From Anthostomella pinea (taxonomy: Eukaryota; Ascomycota; Sordariomycetes; Xylariales; Xylariaceae): a stretch of DNA of 64,000 nt. Below, one piece after another: positions 11,170 through 21,412 of the stretch. A program made the position numbers and the translations under genes. The notes beneath the pieces were generated by a model that ran no database searches, was not told where the DNA came from, and saw nothing but the letters and a program-made list of their open reading frames with translations. Location: positions 496,001 to 560,000 of the forward strand of contig CAUWAG010000019.1 in the NCBI GenBank assembly GCA_963556695.1, written 5' to 3'. Position 1 is the first letter of the stretch. The number at the start of each line of letters is the position of its first letter.

Positions 11170-12935
11170 TTTCTGGTCTTTGGTTTCGCAATGGGTAGTG
11201 CTAGAGTATCTTAGCTACTTGATAGCTGGGGTGATAACGTTTGATGAAGTAGCTAGAACCGTAGAAGTTGTTACCTGGTTGGCAGGGATGGGGATGCTGT
11301 TATTATATTAGATGGACCACTGATCGGCGGGAGGTACATGTAATGTACAGCTAATTTAGGTTCATGTCGGGGCCAAATTCGCGGGGCATGGCTGTGGCAG
11401 GGTCTCACCTTGATGGCTCTGTAACAGGTCACAGACGTCTTGGACGGTGGCTATCGAAGCAGGCCAACGTCGTCTTGGGCGCGTGAGGGTTGGGTTCGTT
11501 GAACTGCCGGACCATGGTTCGGAGCGGTTGTTGGGTGATCCTGGCGTTCCAGACCTGACGAGGCGAGAGTGGTTCTAGCTTGGGTTGGTTGTGCAGAAGG
11601 GAAGAGAGGAAGAGAGGGCTTTCGTTAGGGTTTTAAGTGACTTTTATGGCAATAGAGATTTCTCGTGGCGCAAGGCCATGAACTCTATCACTATTAGAGT
11701 TCACGCTTACAGTGTTGAGCTGACCGCGGGAGCTCAACCAGTAGCCGCGCGGTTGGGGAGAAACTCTCTCAACCACGTGGCCAATGGCTGGCAGAGAGCC
11801 AGGCTGAAGCTGCGTTTCACTGAAGCCAATCAATTCAATTCTGCGACTCATAATTGGATTGAATTAGTATGACTAAACTAATTCACCTCAATTCCGACCT
11901 TTGACTGAGACGGTAGACCAATACCAAAGGATTCGCCTCATGTCCTGCTTTACTAGGTCACAGGTGCCCGGATGGTAGTTAGCGTGCTCGATTACAATTT
12001 GCGATAAGTCACGATCAACTTTCTGATCGCAGACCCACGATCGCCCGGTGCTAAGAGGCCCTCCTGTCAAACAGAGCATGCGGGCTTTTAGATGGGTGAA
12101 AACATATATTCTGGTGTAATCAGCCTTGTTGCTGTGTCTGTGTGAAAATCCTGCTGTGCGCTAAGTGGCCTAAAAATGCCCTATTGGCCTTGTTGGTGCA
12201 CTGCCACCTCTCTTAACGCCACGGTGGCTTGCGCGCCATTCAACACCTCCGCGCAAGAGCCGTTCGCAAGTCAGGCTCCGTTCATCCTTTACACCCTCTG
12301 CCCCTATACTTGCGGTTGCCATCTTTGCCTCTCGCACCGACCGATGCCCCGCAAACTTCAACCCGTCCCCACTGTATTTGTTGAGCCTCAAGAAATGTCT
12401 GTTCTTCTCTTCTACTGCCAGATCTTCGCGGCAGCCATCTCGGCCTGTGCCTGTCCATAACCACGAGCAAACTATATAGTGCACTGCTTTGTCGCACCCA
12501 GCTTATGTATCTGCTATTAGGAAGCCGGTTTTTCCGAGAGGCCGGCATTCAGGCCAACCATGCACAAAGACAAGCAATTATGACGTGTCTGATAGCAATG
12601 TGTAAACAGAAATTGTCGTTGGTAATCAGGTATTTTCCTAAACAAGTATGTTCAGGTTCAGGCCGCTCTCTTCGTCTTACAGGTCGTGGAGGCTCCTTCA
12701 CCCCCGCTACTCTAACAATGTCGCGACCCGGGTCAAACTCCTCGAATCGACCATGGGCGCCATGCAGATTCATAGCAAGAGCATACTCATCTTCAAGTCG
12801 CTGGCACTTGGCAATAGCGCCGAACTGGACGAGCTCATGTCGAGCCTGGTCGACGTCAACTCGAGCCACAAGTACCAGGCTCACTTTTCCAGAGAAGCAT
12901 ACGAGCCTCGAGAAGAGGCACCGCCCCGTGTTGGA
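11170..12935. other. Intergenic, no convincing gene
   Basis: It contains the second copy of the diverged direct repeat (11938-12457). A plus-strand frame from the ATG at 12648 encodes about 90 plausible residues (a KLLESTMGAMQIHSKS stretch) before becoming low-complexity. I recognise no family and treat it as unproven. Confidence 0.45.
11938..12457 (+). repeat. Diverged direct repeat, copy 2
   Basis: Partner of 7090-7275. The first about 25 bp match at 11938-11960 and the main block at 12312-12457, separated by about 350 bp not present in copy 1. Confidence 0.6.
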
Positions 12936-13451
12936 TTAGTACGCTGCCTTCTTGGACGAAGGGAGTGGGCCAGTATGGCTGCTGCTGATGGTGCTGGCTG
13001 TAGTAGCCAGGGGTCGCCGGGTAGTAGGGGGATGCGCCGTAGTAGGCCAGTACGGCTGCTGGTGCTGCCGGTGCTGGCTGTAGTAGTCAGGGGTCGCCGG
13101 GTAGTACGGGGACGCGCCGTACTTGAGACCGCCAGAGTTTCCCTGGCCTCCGCCGAAGCCACCCAGAGGCGTCAAAAGCTGCGTCATCATATGCCTCCTC
13201 ATGCTTCTTGTATAAGCGGTACGCAGCGCGTTCTTGGTGCCAGTGCTCTGGGCATAGATTGTCTGCCAGTCGATCGGCGCTGGCCGTAGGAGTTTCCCGG
13301 ATGGAGTTCCGTATCCTGTGTAGCCACCGCTCCGGGTGCCAGAGTTGCCCGTGTTCACAGCACCGACACGAAGAGGGGTAGAATGCTCGTGTTCCTTCTT
13401 GATGGCAGTGTCCAAGACCAAATATCGAATCATACTTAAAACTAAGAACAT
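12936..13451 (-). CDS. Unrecognised Gly/Pro/Thr-rich reading frame, possibly decayed
   Basis: A 171-residue frame with a GYTGYGTPSGKLLRPAP stretch, a GGFGGGQGNSGG stretch and a Tyr/Pro/His-rich tail that is itself a 77-bp tandem duplication. The nominal start is weak, so the beginning may be missing. I recognise no family. The composition is protein-like, but the tail frame is probably a product of the duplication. Confidence 0.3.
   Translation of the reverse strand: MFLVLSMIRYLVLDTAIKKEHEHSTPLRVGAVNTGNSGTRSGGYTGYGTPSGKLLRPAPIDWQTIYAQSTGTKNALRTAYTRSMRRHMMTQLLTPLGGFGGGQGNSGGLKYGASPYYPATPDYYSQHRQHQQPYWPTTAHPPTTRRPLATTASTISSSHTGPLPSSKKAAY
12971..13124 (+). repeat. 77-bp tandem duplication
   Basis: Two adjacent units, 12971-13047 and 13048-13124, each containing GGCTGTAGTAG, CAGGGGTCGCCGGGTAGTA and GCGCCGTA, with several substitutions between them. 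Confidence 0.75.
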
Positions 13452-13995
13452 GTCCAGTTTCAGGAAAAGTTCGAATGCCTCCTACTTGCGGCTGCCGTGG
13501 GTTTCCGATTAAGCAGAGTCGGAGTGTGTATTAGAAAGTCGAGGACCGAAGCATTGTCGCCACGATAACTCCGGGTGTCAGAATGGAATCTTAGGCCGCT
13601 GGGTCGTTCATGGCGTTGCGCTCGATTCGCTACAGCTCGTGGCATCTCCATACCTACTCGCAGGGGTCGGCACCCCATTGGACCTCGACCTGATACCAAG
13701 CTACTCTCTCGGTGTCAGACATATATACTCTTCTCTTCCACCGAAGATAACATTGGAGAAAGCTCGGATTGCCCTCACAGCTTCTTCATCCCCTGATCCG
13801 GACAGCAAGGTTCGCCAGTCGGTTTGCTATTAACGTATCTTGCCGTGGCGAGAGGGAGAAGGGTAGGTCCAATGATCTGGACAGCGATACCGTGGCAGAT
13901 CAAACCCCCGTATCTTCTCTGATGCCATCTAAACCTGGCATCCGGGCACTCTCCAGTGCGGACGATGCCGGAACAGGTGAACGGCGGACCGGGTA

Positions 13996-14047
13996 CCATC
14001 CCCCACCTGGTACTCGGACACCCCCACTACTCGTACAGCCAAACCCC
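13996..14047 (+). repeat. Left terminal inverted repeat of transposon B
   Basis: Matches the reverse complement of 16173-16224 with one G/A difference. Confidence 0.9.
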
Positions 14048-14301
14048 ACCATCACCACCTAAACTCCCACATGTTCACTTATACGGATTCGGCTTGATAT
14101 TGAAGCTATTTAGAATGTAATTACTTCTCTAGATAGCCCTGATCTTAAAGTTTCTTCCAATGCAAAAATTACCCCGCGCGGCCTACGTGATTGGCTGTCT
14201 ATTACCCCGCGTTTCCTACCCCGAATAGAGAAATTTGCAGTGCTTGAGCCTCGTTTGAAGCCTTGTTCTGTATGCACCGCAGCATCGTACAGCCGCCAAA
14301 A

Positions 14302-16071
14302 ATGCCTCCCTATTCGTATACGGAGGATCACATGGCGAATGCCATCTTAGATATCACGGATAAGGGCCTCTCGCTGCGAAAAAGCGCTCAAAAGCACGGC
14401 ATCCCTGCCACGACGCTCTCTGACCGACTCAACGGCAAGCCCTCGAAGTCCGAGACCCATATACAACAACAGAGACTCTCCCCTGCTCAAGAGAGCACTA
14501 TAGTCAAGTGGATTTTACGTCAGGAGAAGCTGGGCCTAGCCCCTTCGCACTCCCTGGTGCGTGAGATCATCCTGAAGGTGTCGAAAAAGAACGGAGATTC
14601 ACGCCCCCTTGGAGACAACTTCATCGCCGGCTTCAAGCGCCGCAACCCCCAAATAAAGACCAAAGTTGGCAAGCGGATGGAATCAGCGCGCTTTAAGGGC
14701 TTTACGCCGAAGGCAGTTAACTGGTTCTTCGATATCCTGGAAGATTACGGCTGGGTAAAGCCAGAAAACACGTACAATGTCGATAAGGGCGGCATTATGG
14801 CGGGTTTTGGTAGCTTTACCTACCCTTTTAAATCCACAGAAATTCTAATTATCTTCGCAGGCATCGACTCTCTCGTTCTGGGTAGTTCTATTACTAAGAA
14901 AGCCTTCCTAAAGAGCCCCTAGGGCCGTAGCTGGACCTCCTTTATCGAGGCCATCTCCATAACTGGAAAAATCCTCAAACCAGGTATTATCTTTAAGGGG
15001 AAGGACCTGCAAGTGCAGTGGTTTATCGAGGAGTTCCAAAAGACTGCCGATTGGCATTACATATGCTCAGAAAACGGCTGGACTTCGAATGAAATAGCCT
15101 GCCAGTGGCTAGAAGATGTCTTCATCCCGCAGGTGGACGAGGTACGAGGAAAAGACCAGGCCGAGCCTGTTCTTTTGATACTAGATGGCCATGGTAGCCA
15201 CACCTCCGTACGTATATGTTTTTTCCTTATTCTACATGGACTTCTTTCATTTTTCCCCGATTTAATAAAGGCTAACGCGTGTTATAAGGACGAATTCATG
15301 ACCATCTGTTATTTTGCCAACATATTGCTCTGTTTCTTCCCTGCGCACACTAGTCACGGCATGCAACCCCTGGATAACGGGCCCTATAACGCCCTGAAGG
15401 CTCACTACCAGAAATTCCTCTCCCAGCTAAATTCTCTGACGGACGCCTCGCCTGTTAACAAGATCAACTTCATTCGGTGCTATAGCCAGGCCAGAGCTGC
15501 TGCTTTTACTAAAGCAAACATCCTCTCTGGCTTCAGAACAACTGGATGTTATCCTATCAGCCGTAGGAAGTGTTTAACGCACCCAGAAATCCAGGAAGAG
15601 AAGCAGAAGACCCCTGAGCCTGAGACCCCTGAGAGCTCTGAACCAGAGGACCAACGGACCCCTACTACGAGCCGCCAGATCATGAATTTCGGCAAAAATA
15701 AGTCCCCTGGCACCCGGCTGAAGTATAGGAAGATAGCCACCGCGTTCGAGGCTAAGGATACCGACCTTGTTATTAAGGACAGGAAGATCAAGGCCCTGGA
15801 GGCTGAACTGGAGCGGCTACGGCCAAAGAAGCGCCAGAAGATCCATAATCCTAACAAGAAGTTCAGAACAGTCACAGAGGTACTAAGTAAAGGTGGTAAT
15901 ATCACCCCTGGTGTCTCTGCGGATGTACCAGAAGTTGTGGTTGATAAGGACGAGAAGGAAGAAGAAGAAGACGAAGACTCGGCTGAAGAGCCCGTTTTGG
16001 AGGCCATACAGGAGCCTAGGCACACCCGTTCGGGGCGAGCCATTCGGGCGCCCGCACGCTTGTACGAGTAA
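14302..16071 (+). pseudogene. Pogo-type DDE transposase of element B, one in-frame TAG
   Basis: Starts MPPYSYTEDHM with a psq helix-turn-helix, then a Tc5/CENP-B-type DNA-binding domain (GFKRRNPQIKTKVG), then the DDE domain with NVDKGGI, LLILDGHGSH and FFPAHTSHGMQPLD. A coiled-coil and acidic tail ends in RSGRAIRAPARLYE. Two introns are clear because removing them restores family motifs: 14810-14860 (51 nt, GTAGCT...CGCAG, joining MAGFG to IDSLVLG) and 15208-15288 (81 nt, GTACGT...ATAAG, joining GSHTS to DEFMTICY). Both have lengths divisible by three. A single TAG at 14920-14922 interrupts an otherwise full-length protein of about 550 residues. The Asp-Lys in place of the usual Asp-Glu after the first catalytic Asp is not necessarily damaging. 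Confidence 0.85.
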
Positions 16072-16172
16072 ACAGCCCCACCGCTATCGAATGATAATTT
16101 TGCTGAATTTTTCCGATCTACAAGACTTCATTTAGGTGTGGGTGAATAAGGGGGTGTTTTGGTGGTGGATGC

Positions 16173-16224
16173 GGGGTTTGGCTGTACGAGTAGTGGGGGT
16201 GTCCGAGTACTAGGTGGGGGATGG
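16173..16224 (-). repeat. Right terminal inverted repeat of transposon B
   Basis: Partner of 13996-14047, followed by the TA duplicate. Confidence 0.9.
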
Positions 16225-16549
16225 TATGTAGCAGCCCGGCTCTCGGACACTCGGCGGCATTGCGTAGAAGTAGGTGGTCATCAAACGGGGTAGCGGGGGT
16301 GATGATGCTCTGAGCAGATACGCAGACAATGGCTGGGGTGGTCTTCTTTCCTGAGACCAAGAAAAGTCATGATCAGTGCCTTTCCCACGTCGAGGTATGC
16401 CCGGGATTATTAGGGGATTTACCCGGCCTTGGCTCCGGAGTGTATGCTAGTAAACTCTTTAATCGCGGTAGTAGTTGCCATTGCCTCGCTATAACTATAT
16501 CTTAAATGGGATACCAAGCTATTCTGGGGACCGGGGGGAAGGGCAGACG

Positions 16550-16675
16550 CCGTATACTGGATCTGGCGTCTGTACACCAGACCCCGTATACTGGATCCGG
16601 CGTCTGTATACCAGACCCCGTATACTGGATCTGGCGTTACAATTACCAGACCCAGTATACTGGATCTGGCGTATT
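16550..16675 (+). repeat. About 35-bp tandem repeat with palindromic core, four units
   Basis: Each unit carries GTATACTGGATCTGGCG and a following CCAGACCC. Because CCAGACCC precedes the next GTATACTGG, each junction forms a near-palindrome centred on GTATAC. Copies differ at a few positions and the last is partial. Confidence 0.8.
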
Positions 16676-16866
16676 CGTCATCTGGGCTGTCGACCATCTT
16701 CTGCAGCTCATGGTAGTGCTGAAGCTCGGCGGTACCGCCCATCTTATGGCATGGACGTTTAGATGGTCGTCCAAGCTCGTTTTCGGACGCGGGGCGCTTT
16801 CCACTAAAGATGTCGTCGCGGTCTGTAGCACCGATCGCATCATGACTCTGTGATCGAGACTCCCCT

Positions 16867-17445
16867 TCAGCTGAGACATGACCTGCGGTCGGTGTTGGTG
16901 GAACGTACTGGGCCAGGGGCGCAGTGGAGTCGGCAAATACCGCTCAAAGCCGGCCTGTCCAGAGGGTTGGTCATTATAGCATCAGTGCTGATATTTCCTA
17001 GTCCCGGGTCTCGATCTCGTATCCGGTCCTGGTTGGCATGTTGGACTTCGTTATCCACCTCTTGCTGGTGTCCGACTAGGAATGCTGATGTCCGACTAGG
17101 AATCGTCCAGTCCTTTAGACACACGTTATTTGCGGGTCTCTCAGGATGAAATGGGGAATCATACTTGTTGGCCGAAGCAGAACGGATATCCACCTGCTCG
17201 CGAGAGACAGCGCCACCCTTTGACACTCGGCGAGCCACAGAGCCTTGGTTGCTGTCGATGAAGGCCTGGTCAGCAGCAACTTGGGATTGGGCCTCGTTCT
17301 GGGCCTTTCCGCCGTCATTTTTGGTAGCCATGCTGCGGATGGGTCGTATCTGTCCCCCAAACGTTAGCAAGTGCGACTTTTAGGGGGCTTATTCAAAGAT
17401 TCACCGGCCACGAGCTGGAGTCGCAGTCAAAGTGAGATTCTCCAT
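16867..17445 (-). CDS. Unrecognised two-exon gene, family copy 1 (MENLTLT type)
   Basis: Exon 1 is 17445-17405 (41 nt, MENLTLTATPARG then a split codon). The intron is 17404-17333, with a GTGAAT donor, a GCTAAC branch-like word and a CGCAG acceptor. Exon 2 is 17332-16867, beginning ATKNDGGKAQNEAQS. The spliced frame is 168 residues and hydrophilic, with ANKYDSPFHPERP. Near 17059-17105 a 20-bp unit (ATTCCTAGTCGGACATCAGC) is duplicated in tandem inside exon 2. The exon and intron reappear at 17.8 and 20.5 kb. Real gene or decayed copy cannot be settled from sequence; function unknown. Confidence 0.4.
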
Positions 17446-17822
17446 GAGGAGGTACGTCCCGTCCGCCTCCATCACCATCTTCATCGTCCTCTTCGAGCCC
17501 GTCGGAACCCAAGCCGAGAATGTCATGGTAGACGGATGAAACCGCGCTATCGACGTCCTTATCGTCTTGATCGCCCTCAGGAGAGTTCCTACTGCGGCTC
17601 GCCCCGCCAGCCTTGAGAAGCTTGTCTAGCATCGACTCTCCGTGCGATTGACAGAAAGGGAGATCCAGGAGGCTATGGTTGTATGCCTTCAGCTGGTGAT
17701 TTAGATCAGCCGCTGCTGCTCTATGTCCGTTTCCCAAACGTCAGCAAGTGCGGTTTCCCAGAGGGGCTTGTTCGAGTACTTATCGCCACGAGCTGGGGTT
17801 TCAGTCAATGAGAATTTGTCCA
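17393..17822 (-). pseudogene. Family copy 2 (MENLTLT type), donor site lost
   Basis: The ATG at 17822 opens MDKFSLTETPARG, aligned to exon 1 of copies 1 and 3. The following bases align with their first intron, including the branch-like GCTGAC, but the GT donor is changed to AT. One extra base just before the ATG puts the upstream homologous sequence out of frame. An open stretch after a TAG acceptor-like site continues with a Lys/Asp-rich acidic region (SVYHDILGLGSDG) to 17393. It is most likely a decaying paralogue. Confidence 0.4.
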
Positions 17823-18136
17823 TGGGCATTGAGTCGTGCACCACCTTTCAGGGAAGATTCCACATCGATTGGAACAGTTGTCCTTCCACCCTCTCAGTCA
17901 ATGGTCCCAGAAGGGCTTGAATTGTGCTGATGAACCTTGTCGACCTGGTATGTTGGGCAAATTCACGGGGCGTCTCACAAAGACTCAACAAGTGCTTTTT
18001 TGTAAGCTTTGCTCTCGTCTCTCCTGTTGCTTCCTTCAGCTCCGGGACATTCATAACCCTTCGTACGGTCGCTTGGCGGGGGTTCTCATATCTTAGGTGA
18101 TCACGGCCGGGACCTTGCAGCGAGTTTCCTCCTCGG

Positions 18137-18184
18137 TCCAGCTGGCCAGGCTCAGGGCGGAGACGCGTAGCTTGAGGCCTGTGG
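18137..18184 (-). repeat. 48-bp segment shared with 19760-19807, copy 1
   Basis: Nearly identical to 19760-19807: both contain CCAGCTGGCCAGGCTCAGGG and CGGAGACGCGTAGC and differ by one A/T. The surrounding sequence is unrelated, so it marks a mosaic junction. Confidence 0.7.
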
Positions 18185-18330
18185 CTTCGGGTGCTGGTCG
18201 ATAGGTCGTTCGAAAAGCTGCCGAAACCGAAGCAGACGATCTTCTCGATGTGATGACAACGCCCCATCCATTGGGAAAATCCGCTGGTGGCCGTTATGTG
18301 TGGATGACCGGGCCGATTGCGGTCGAATGC
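18185..18330 (-). pseudogene. Possible SRR1-like domain fragment
   Basis: The minus strand reads HIEKIVCFGFGSFSND, resembling the KIVCFGLGSL core of the SRR1-like domain found in fungal and plant proteins of unclear, possibly haem-related function. It is followed directly by the shared 48-bp segment. No start codon or complete domain is present. Recognition rests on one motif only. Confidence 0.35.
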
Positions 18331-18365
18331 GGATGACGGGAAGCTCGAGAAGCATCTCGAACCCG

Positions 18366-19109
18366 TCATCCCCAGGTGCAGTGCAAGAGTTCCTCATTGG
18401 CGACCACGTAGTATCCGTTGACGCCCTTGACCTGGATGATGGTGCGAGCAACAGTGGCAGGATTGTTGACGGAGGCATTCAGGGCGACAGCGGCGGTGAT
18501 AGCATTGGCGCCGCGACCAGTTGTCTTTCGACGCTTGGGAGTAGTCGACTTCTTGACTTTGCTAGCAGAGGCCTTTCCGGCAATCTTGGCCGAAGCCTGA
18601 CTCTTCTTTGGCGTTCGTATGGGAGCCATGGTAGGTCCCCTGCCCCCCATTCGCTGCCGGTGGTCGGACATCTTGCCGAAGTACTCTGTAGGACATTGGT
18701 GAGGTTATGTTGGTGGATGTTAGAGGGGGTCTCATCAGCTTACCAGCAAGTTCGTCCGCGAGACGGATACTCATATCGCCCTGCATGGGTACCTTGAACT
18801 TGGCGCATACATCACAATGCGGCCTCTGTCCATTGAATTACTTGAACCCTCGTTGCTTGCAGTGATCACAGCAAGGTCCTTCAACATCGCCATCAGCGAC
18901 CTCTCGCCTACCACTCCTGAATGCCTTTTGAGGTCATGCAGGACCTGGCTGTCCCAAATGAATGGTTTGGTGTCGTCATCCTCTTCTCCCTCAACATCGC
19001 CGGCACCGGTACGGGCTGCAGTCTTAGCAACCTTCAAAGGTGAGGGCTTGGGTATCTCTTCGGTCTTGATGGTCGACACTTCCTCTTCTCTTTCGTGCAT
19101 CTCGTACAT
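18366..19109 (-). CDS. Unrecognised basic protein, three exons
   Basis: The ATG at 19109 opens MYEMHEREEEVS. Proposed exons are 19109-18870, 18825-18744 and 18685-18366. The introns are 44 nt (GTGATC...GACAG) and 58 nt (GTAAGC...TACAG). Splicing gives 213 residues in one frame. The middle exon carries PHCDVCAKFK, which could bind metal. The last exon has a Lys/Arg/Ser/Thr-rich stretch (KKSTTPKRRKTTGRG), suggesting a nuclear or DNA-binding protein, and ends NEELLHCTWG. The frame agreement over three exons supports a real gene. No family was recognised. The first intron is short for this genome, so that junction is the weakest point. Confidence 0.45.
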
Positions 19110-19759
19110 CTAGGATTAGTTCCATCAGCACCCCTATCAAACACAAATAGTTGATCGGCATTGCCACCACGCCCGCGACGGAAGTGACAACAATGCATGG
19201 TCAGGCGCCTGGCTGTGCAAGCTATTGCCCGGTCGGTTCCGCACAAGAGGATTCGTGTTCCCAACCCAGCAGATTGAGAGATGGTATCGATGTTGTGGAA
19301 TCATCTCAGACTCTGCCGTAACCTTGAGCAAATTATAACGATTTTCTTTGGGTGGCTCATGGCTGAACTCTGTTCGTCTTCTCCCTCAACCTCAACGCCA
19401 GTATGGCTCCAGCCCGGATTGACACCGTGGCGGAAGGACAGATAAGTTGAACGGTGGTCCGTATGCCATGAGGTTGTATCGATAAGAAATCGATAGTGTC
19501 AACGTATATTTAACGTCCCCGGCGGGACCACTAGCTGTCGTATTCAAGGTCACGCAATGTCTGGCGATGTGCATAACGATAAAGTGTGCAGGAAAGTGGT
19601 CTCTAATTCAGATTGGGCCCAAGGCCCGCGAATGCTTCCACCATACTATGACATTATCCTGCTTTCTCCACTCCTCAGTTCTTGTGCTTGTGCTTCTCCT
19701 TCTCCCCCGAGTCAGCCGGACAGCAGCAGAGCCTACTCGGGGTCTTGGACACTCCTCCA

Positions 19760-19807
19760 TCCAGCTGGCCAGGCTCAGGGCGGAGACGCGTAGCATGAGG
19801 CCTGTGG
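19760..19807 (-). repeat. 48-bp segment shared with 18137-18184, copy 2
   Basis: See 18137-18184. Confidence 0.7.
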
Positions 19808-19810
19808 CTG

Positions 19811-19866
19811 TGCAAGGTCGCCGATGAAGATGGAGTACTCAGGGCCACGGTCGTCTCGGCGATCAA
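19811..19866 (-). pseudogene. Fragment of a NAM8/TIA1-type RRM protein
   Basis: The minus strand reads RRDDRGPEYSIFIGDL, the characteristic start of the second RNA-recognition motif in fungal NAM8/NGR1-like proteins. It is cut off by the shared 48-bp segment after about 18 residues. It can only be a relic. Confidence 0.45.
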
Positions 19867-19913
19867 CGAAAGTATGAGACCACCGCCTGACGCCCAGCGT
19901 CCATCGGAAGACG

Positions 19914-21412
19914 CTAGACGCCTAGATCAATCGGAATTGACGCGATCGGTGTCGGGGACAGGAGTCCCGTTGAGCTGCAAAGCCTTCTCGCAAGCCCAGC
20001 ACCCGCAACTCCCTGAGCCATTGCAAGCCCAGCACCCGTAACTCCCAGTGCACCTTGGGGGTCCGGCGCCGACCTGAGAGCCCGAGCCGTTGGAGGGCTC
20101 CCCGTGTAAGGGCTGAAGTTGTAGGCAAACGCCATGGTTTGCGAGAGCGGAGAGTAGTTATTGGAAGTGCCAACAACGTCCTCGTCAATGGGTGCGACCT
20201 GTGCAGCCATGAGCGAAGCCATTGTCGTCGTCTGGCCACTGTTGTATGCGCCAATGCTGTCGGAGCCCGGGAAGTTGATGGATTCCTCATGGCTGTAGCG
20301 AGGAGCCACTTGAGCACCAAACACGTCTTCGTCGTCGACGACTCTAACCAGAAATCGCTCATTGCTTCAAACATAAGTTAGTCGCAGATCTCTAAAAATG
20401 CTATGCAGGGGGAACTAACTTGGCTGAAGCGGTTCGGACATGCGGAGGCTCGTAGCTATTGGCCGAATGTTAGCAACTACGGATTGCGAGCAAGTTTCTC
20501 AAAGACATACCGGCCACGAGCGGCGGTTCCAGTCAGAGTCAAGTTCTCCATCGCGTTCAGAGGTGCACCCCCTGACAGAGATGTGTCAGCCAGGTTAGAC
20601 TTAGGGATCTACAAAGACTGGGAACAAAGAGTCATACCCTGGACGCTCCGCCAATGTCCAGCGATGTGCGTGTCGACAGAGTTGCCGACAAAGGCACCGA
20701 CGTCACCATCACGAGGCAGAGATCTCGCAACAGGGCCGCCTAGGTCATCGCCATGATGCACAGCGCCACCGAGGTGGTCCGCGCCAATTGATCTGGGATA
20801 TCCCGAGAAGCCTGACCGAACCAGGTATCGAGTGCACGGCGCCCCGTAATGCTAGGCTATGGCATGGCAGTGAAGTGTGCCAGATCAGAGATATAGTTAT
20901 CGTCAGCGAGAACACAGTCCATGCAAGCACCAAGATGTCCATGGCAGACCCATTCGTCTGGACTGTGTCATGTCCATCACCACTCTGCTGCAAGAGCTCA
21001 GATCCGTCGTTGGTATGGTCGCCCTGGCTCGCCTGCGTTCCGTACCCCTGGCTTACGTGCGTTCCGTAGCCATGTGAGTGAGGCTGCTGTCCGTAGCTAG
21101 GCGCATGCTGGTGGCCCGGTCTCTGGTCTCTTCTTCGCTGGCCGTTGGGGCCAATTATGGGACCGAAGAGACTGTTAAGAGAGGGTTTTATTAGATGCAA
21201 AGCACACGAGAGGTAGGATAGCTGGGTGGCATGCTGGTTATCGATGGCTCCGGCAGCGCTCTAAAGGGTATACTCGCGCGAGGCGCAGGCGTTTGCGCCT
21301 GCGCGGGCGATGCAGCTTCGGCGATGAAGAGACGTCGGACGAAGTCTAGAGGGAAGCTGAGGTCCCATCGCTGAAGACGCTCAGGCGTCGAGAGCCTGAA
21401 GGTGGTTGACAT
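19914..21412 (-). CDS. Unrecognised multi-exon gene, family copy 3 (MENLTLT type)
   Basis: Four 3' exons fit well: 20792-20638, 20571-20511, 20455-20420 and 20364-19914. The introns carry GTATGA, GTATGT and GTTAGT donors and TCAG, ATAG and GAAG acceptors. The joined frame reads through WRSVQGGAPLNAMENLTLTG, then AARGRYEPPH, and on to NERFLVRVVDDEDVFGAQV, rich in Ser/Thr/Ala at the end. Upstream, open frames at 21412-21190 (MSTTFRLSTPERLQRW) and about 21190-20920 (Gln/His/Gly-rich, SLFGPIIGPNGQRRR) look like earlier exons, but I could not place their junctions in frame. If the upstream part is unrelated, an internal ATG at 20551 gives a 175-residue protein. Function unknown. Confidence 0.45.

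Larger units (their letters stand above)
13996..16224 (+). mobile_element. Pogo/Fot1-like DNA transposon B (2229 bp, nearly intact)
   Basis: Inverted terminal repeats of about 52 bp start CCATCCCCCACC. They differ at one position in that span, and TA flanks both sides (13994-13995 and 16225-16226). One transposase gene on the plus strand fills the element. The near-identical ends and a single nonsense codon suggest a recent arrival. Confidence 0.92.

Noticed and set aside
13775..13999. Minus-strand frame continuing through transposon B (an interrupted gene like that of element A)
   Set aside because: Joining the flanks across the TA site gave no consistent frame and no recognisable protein.
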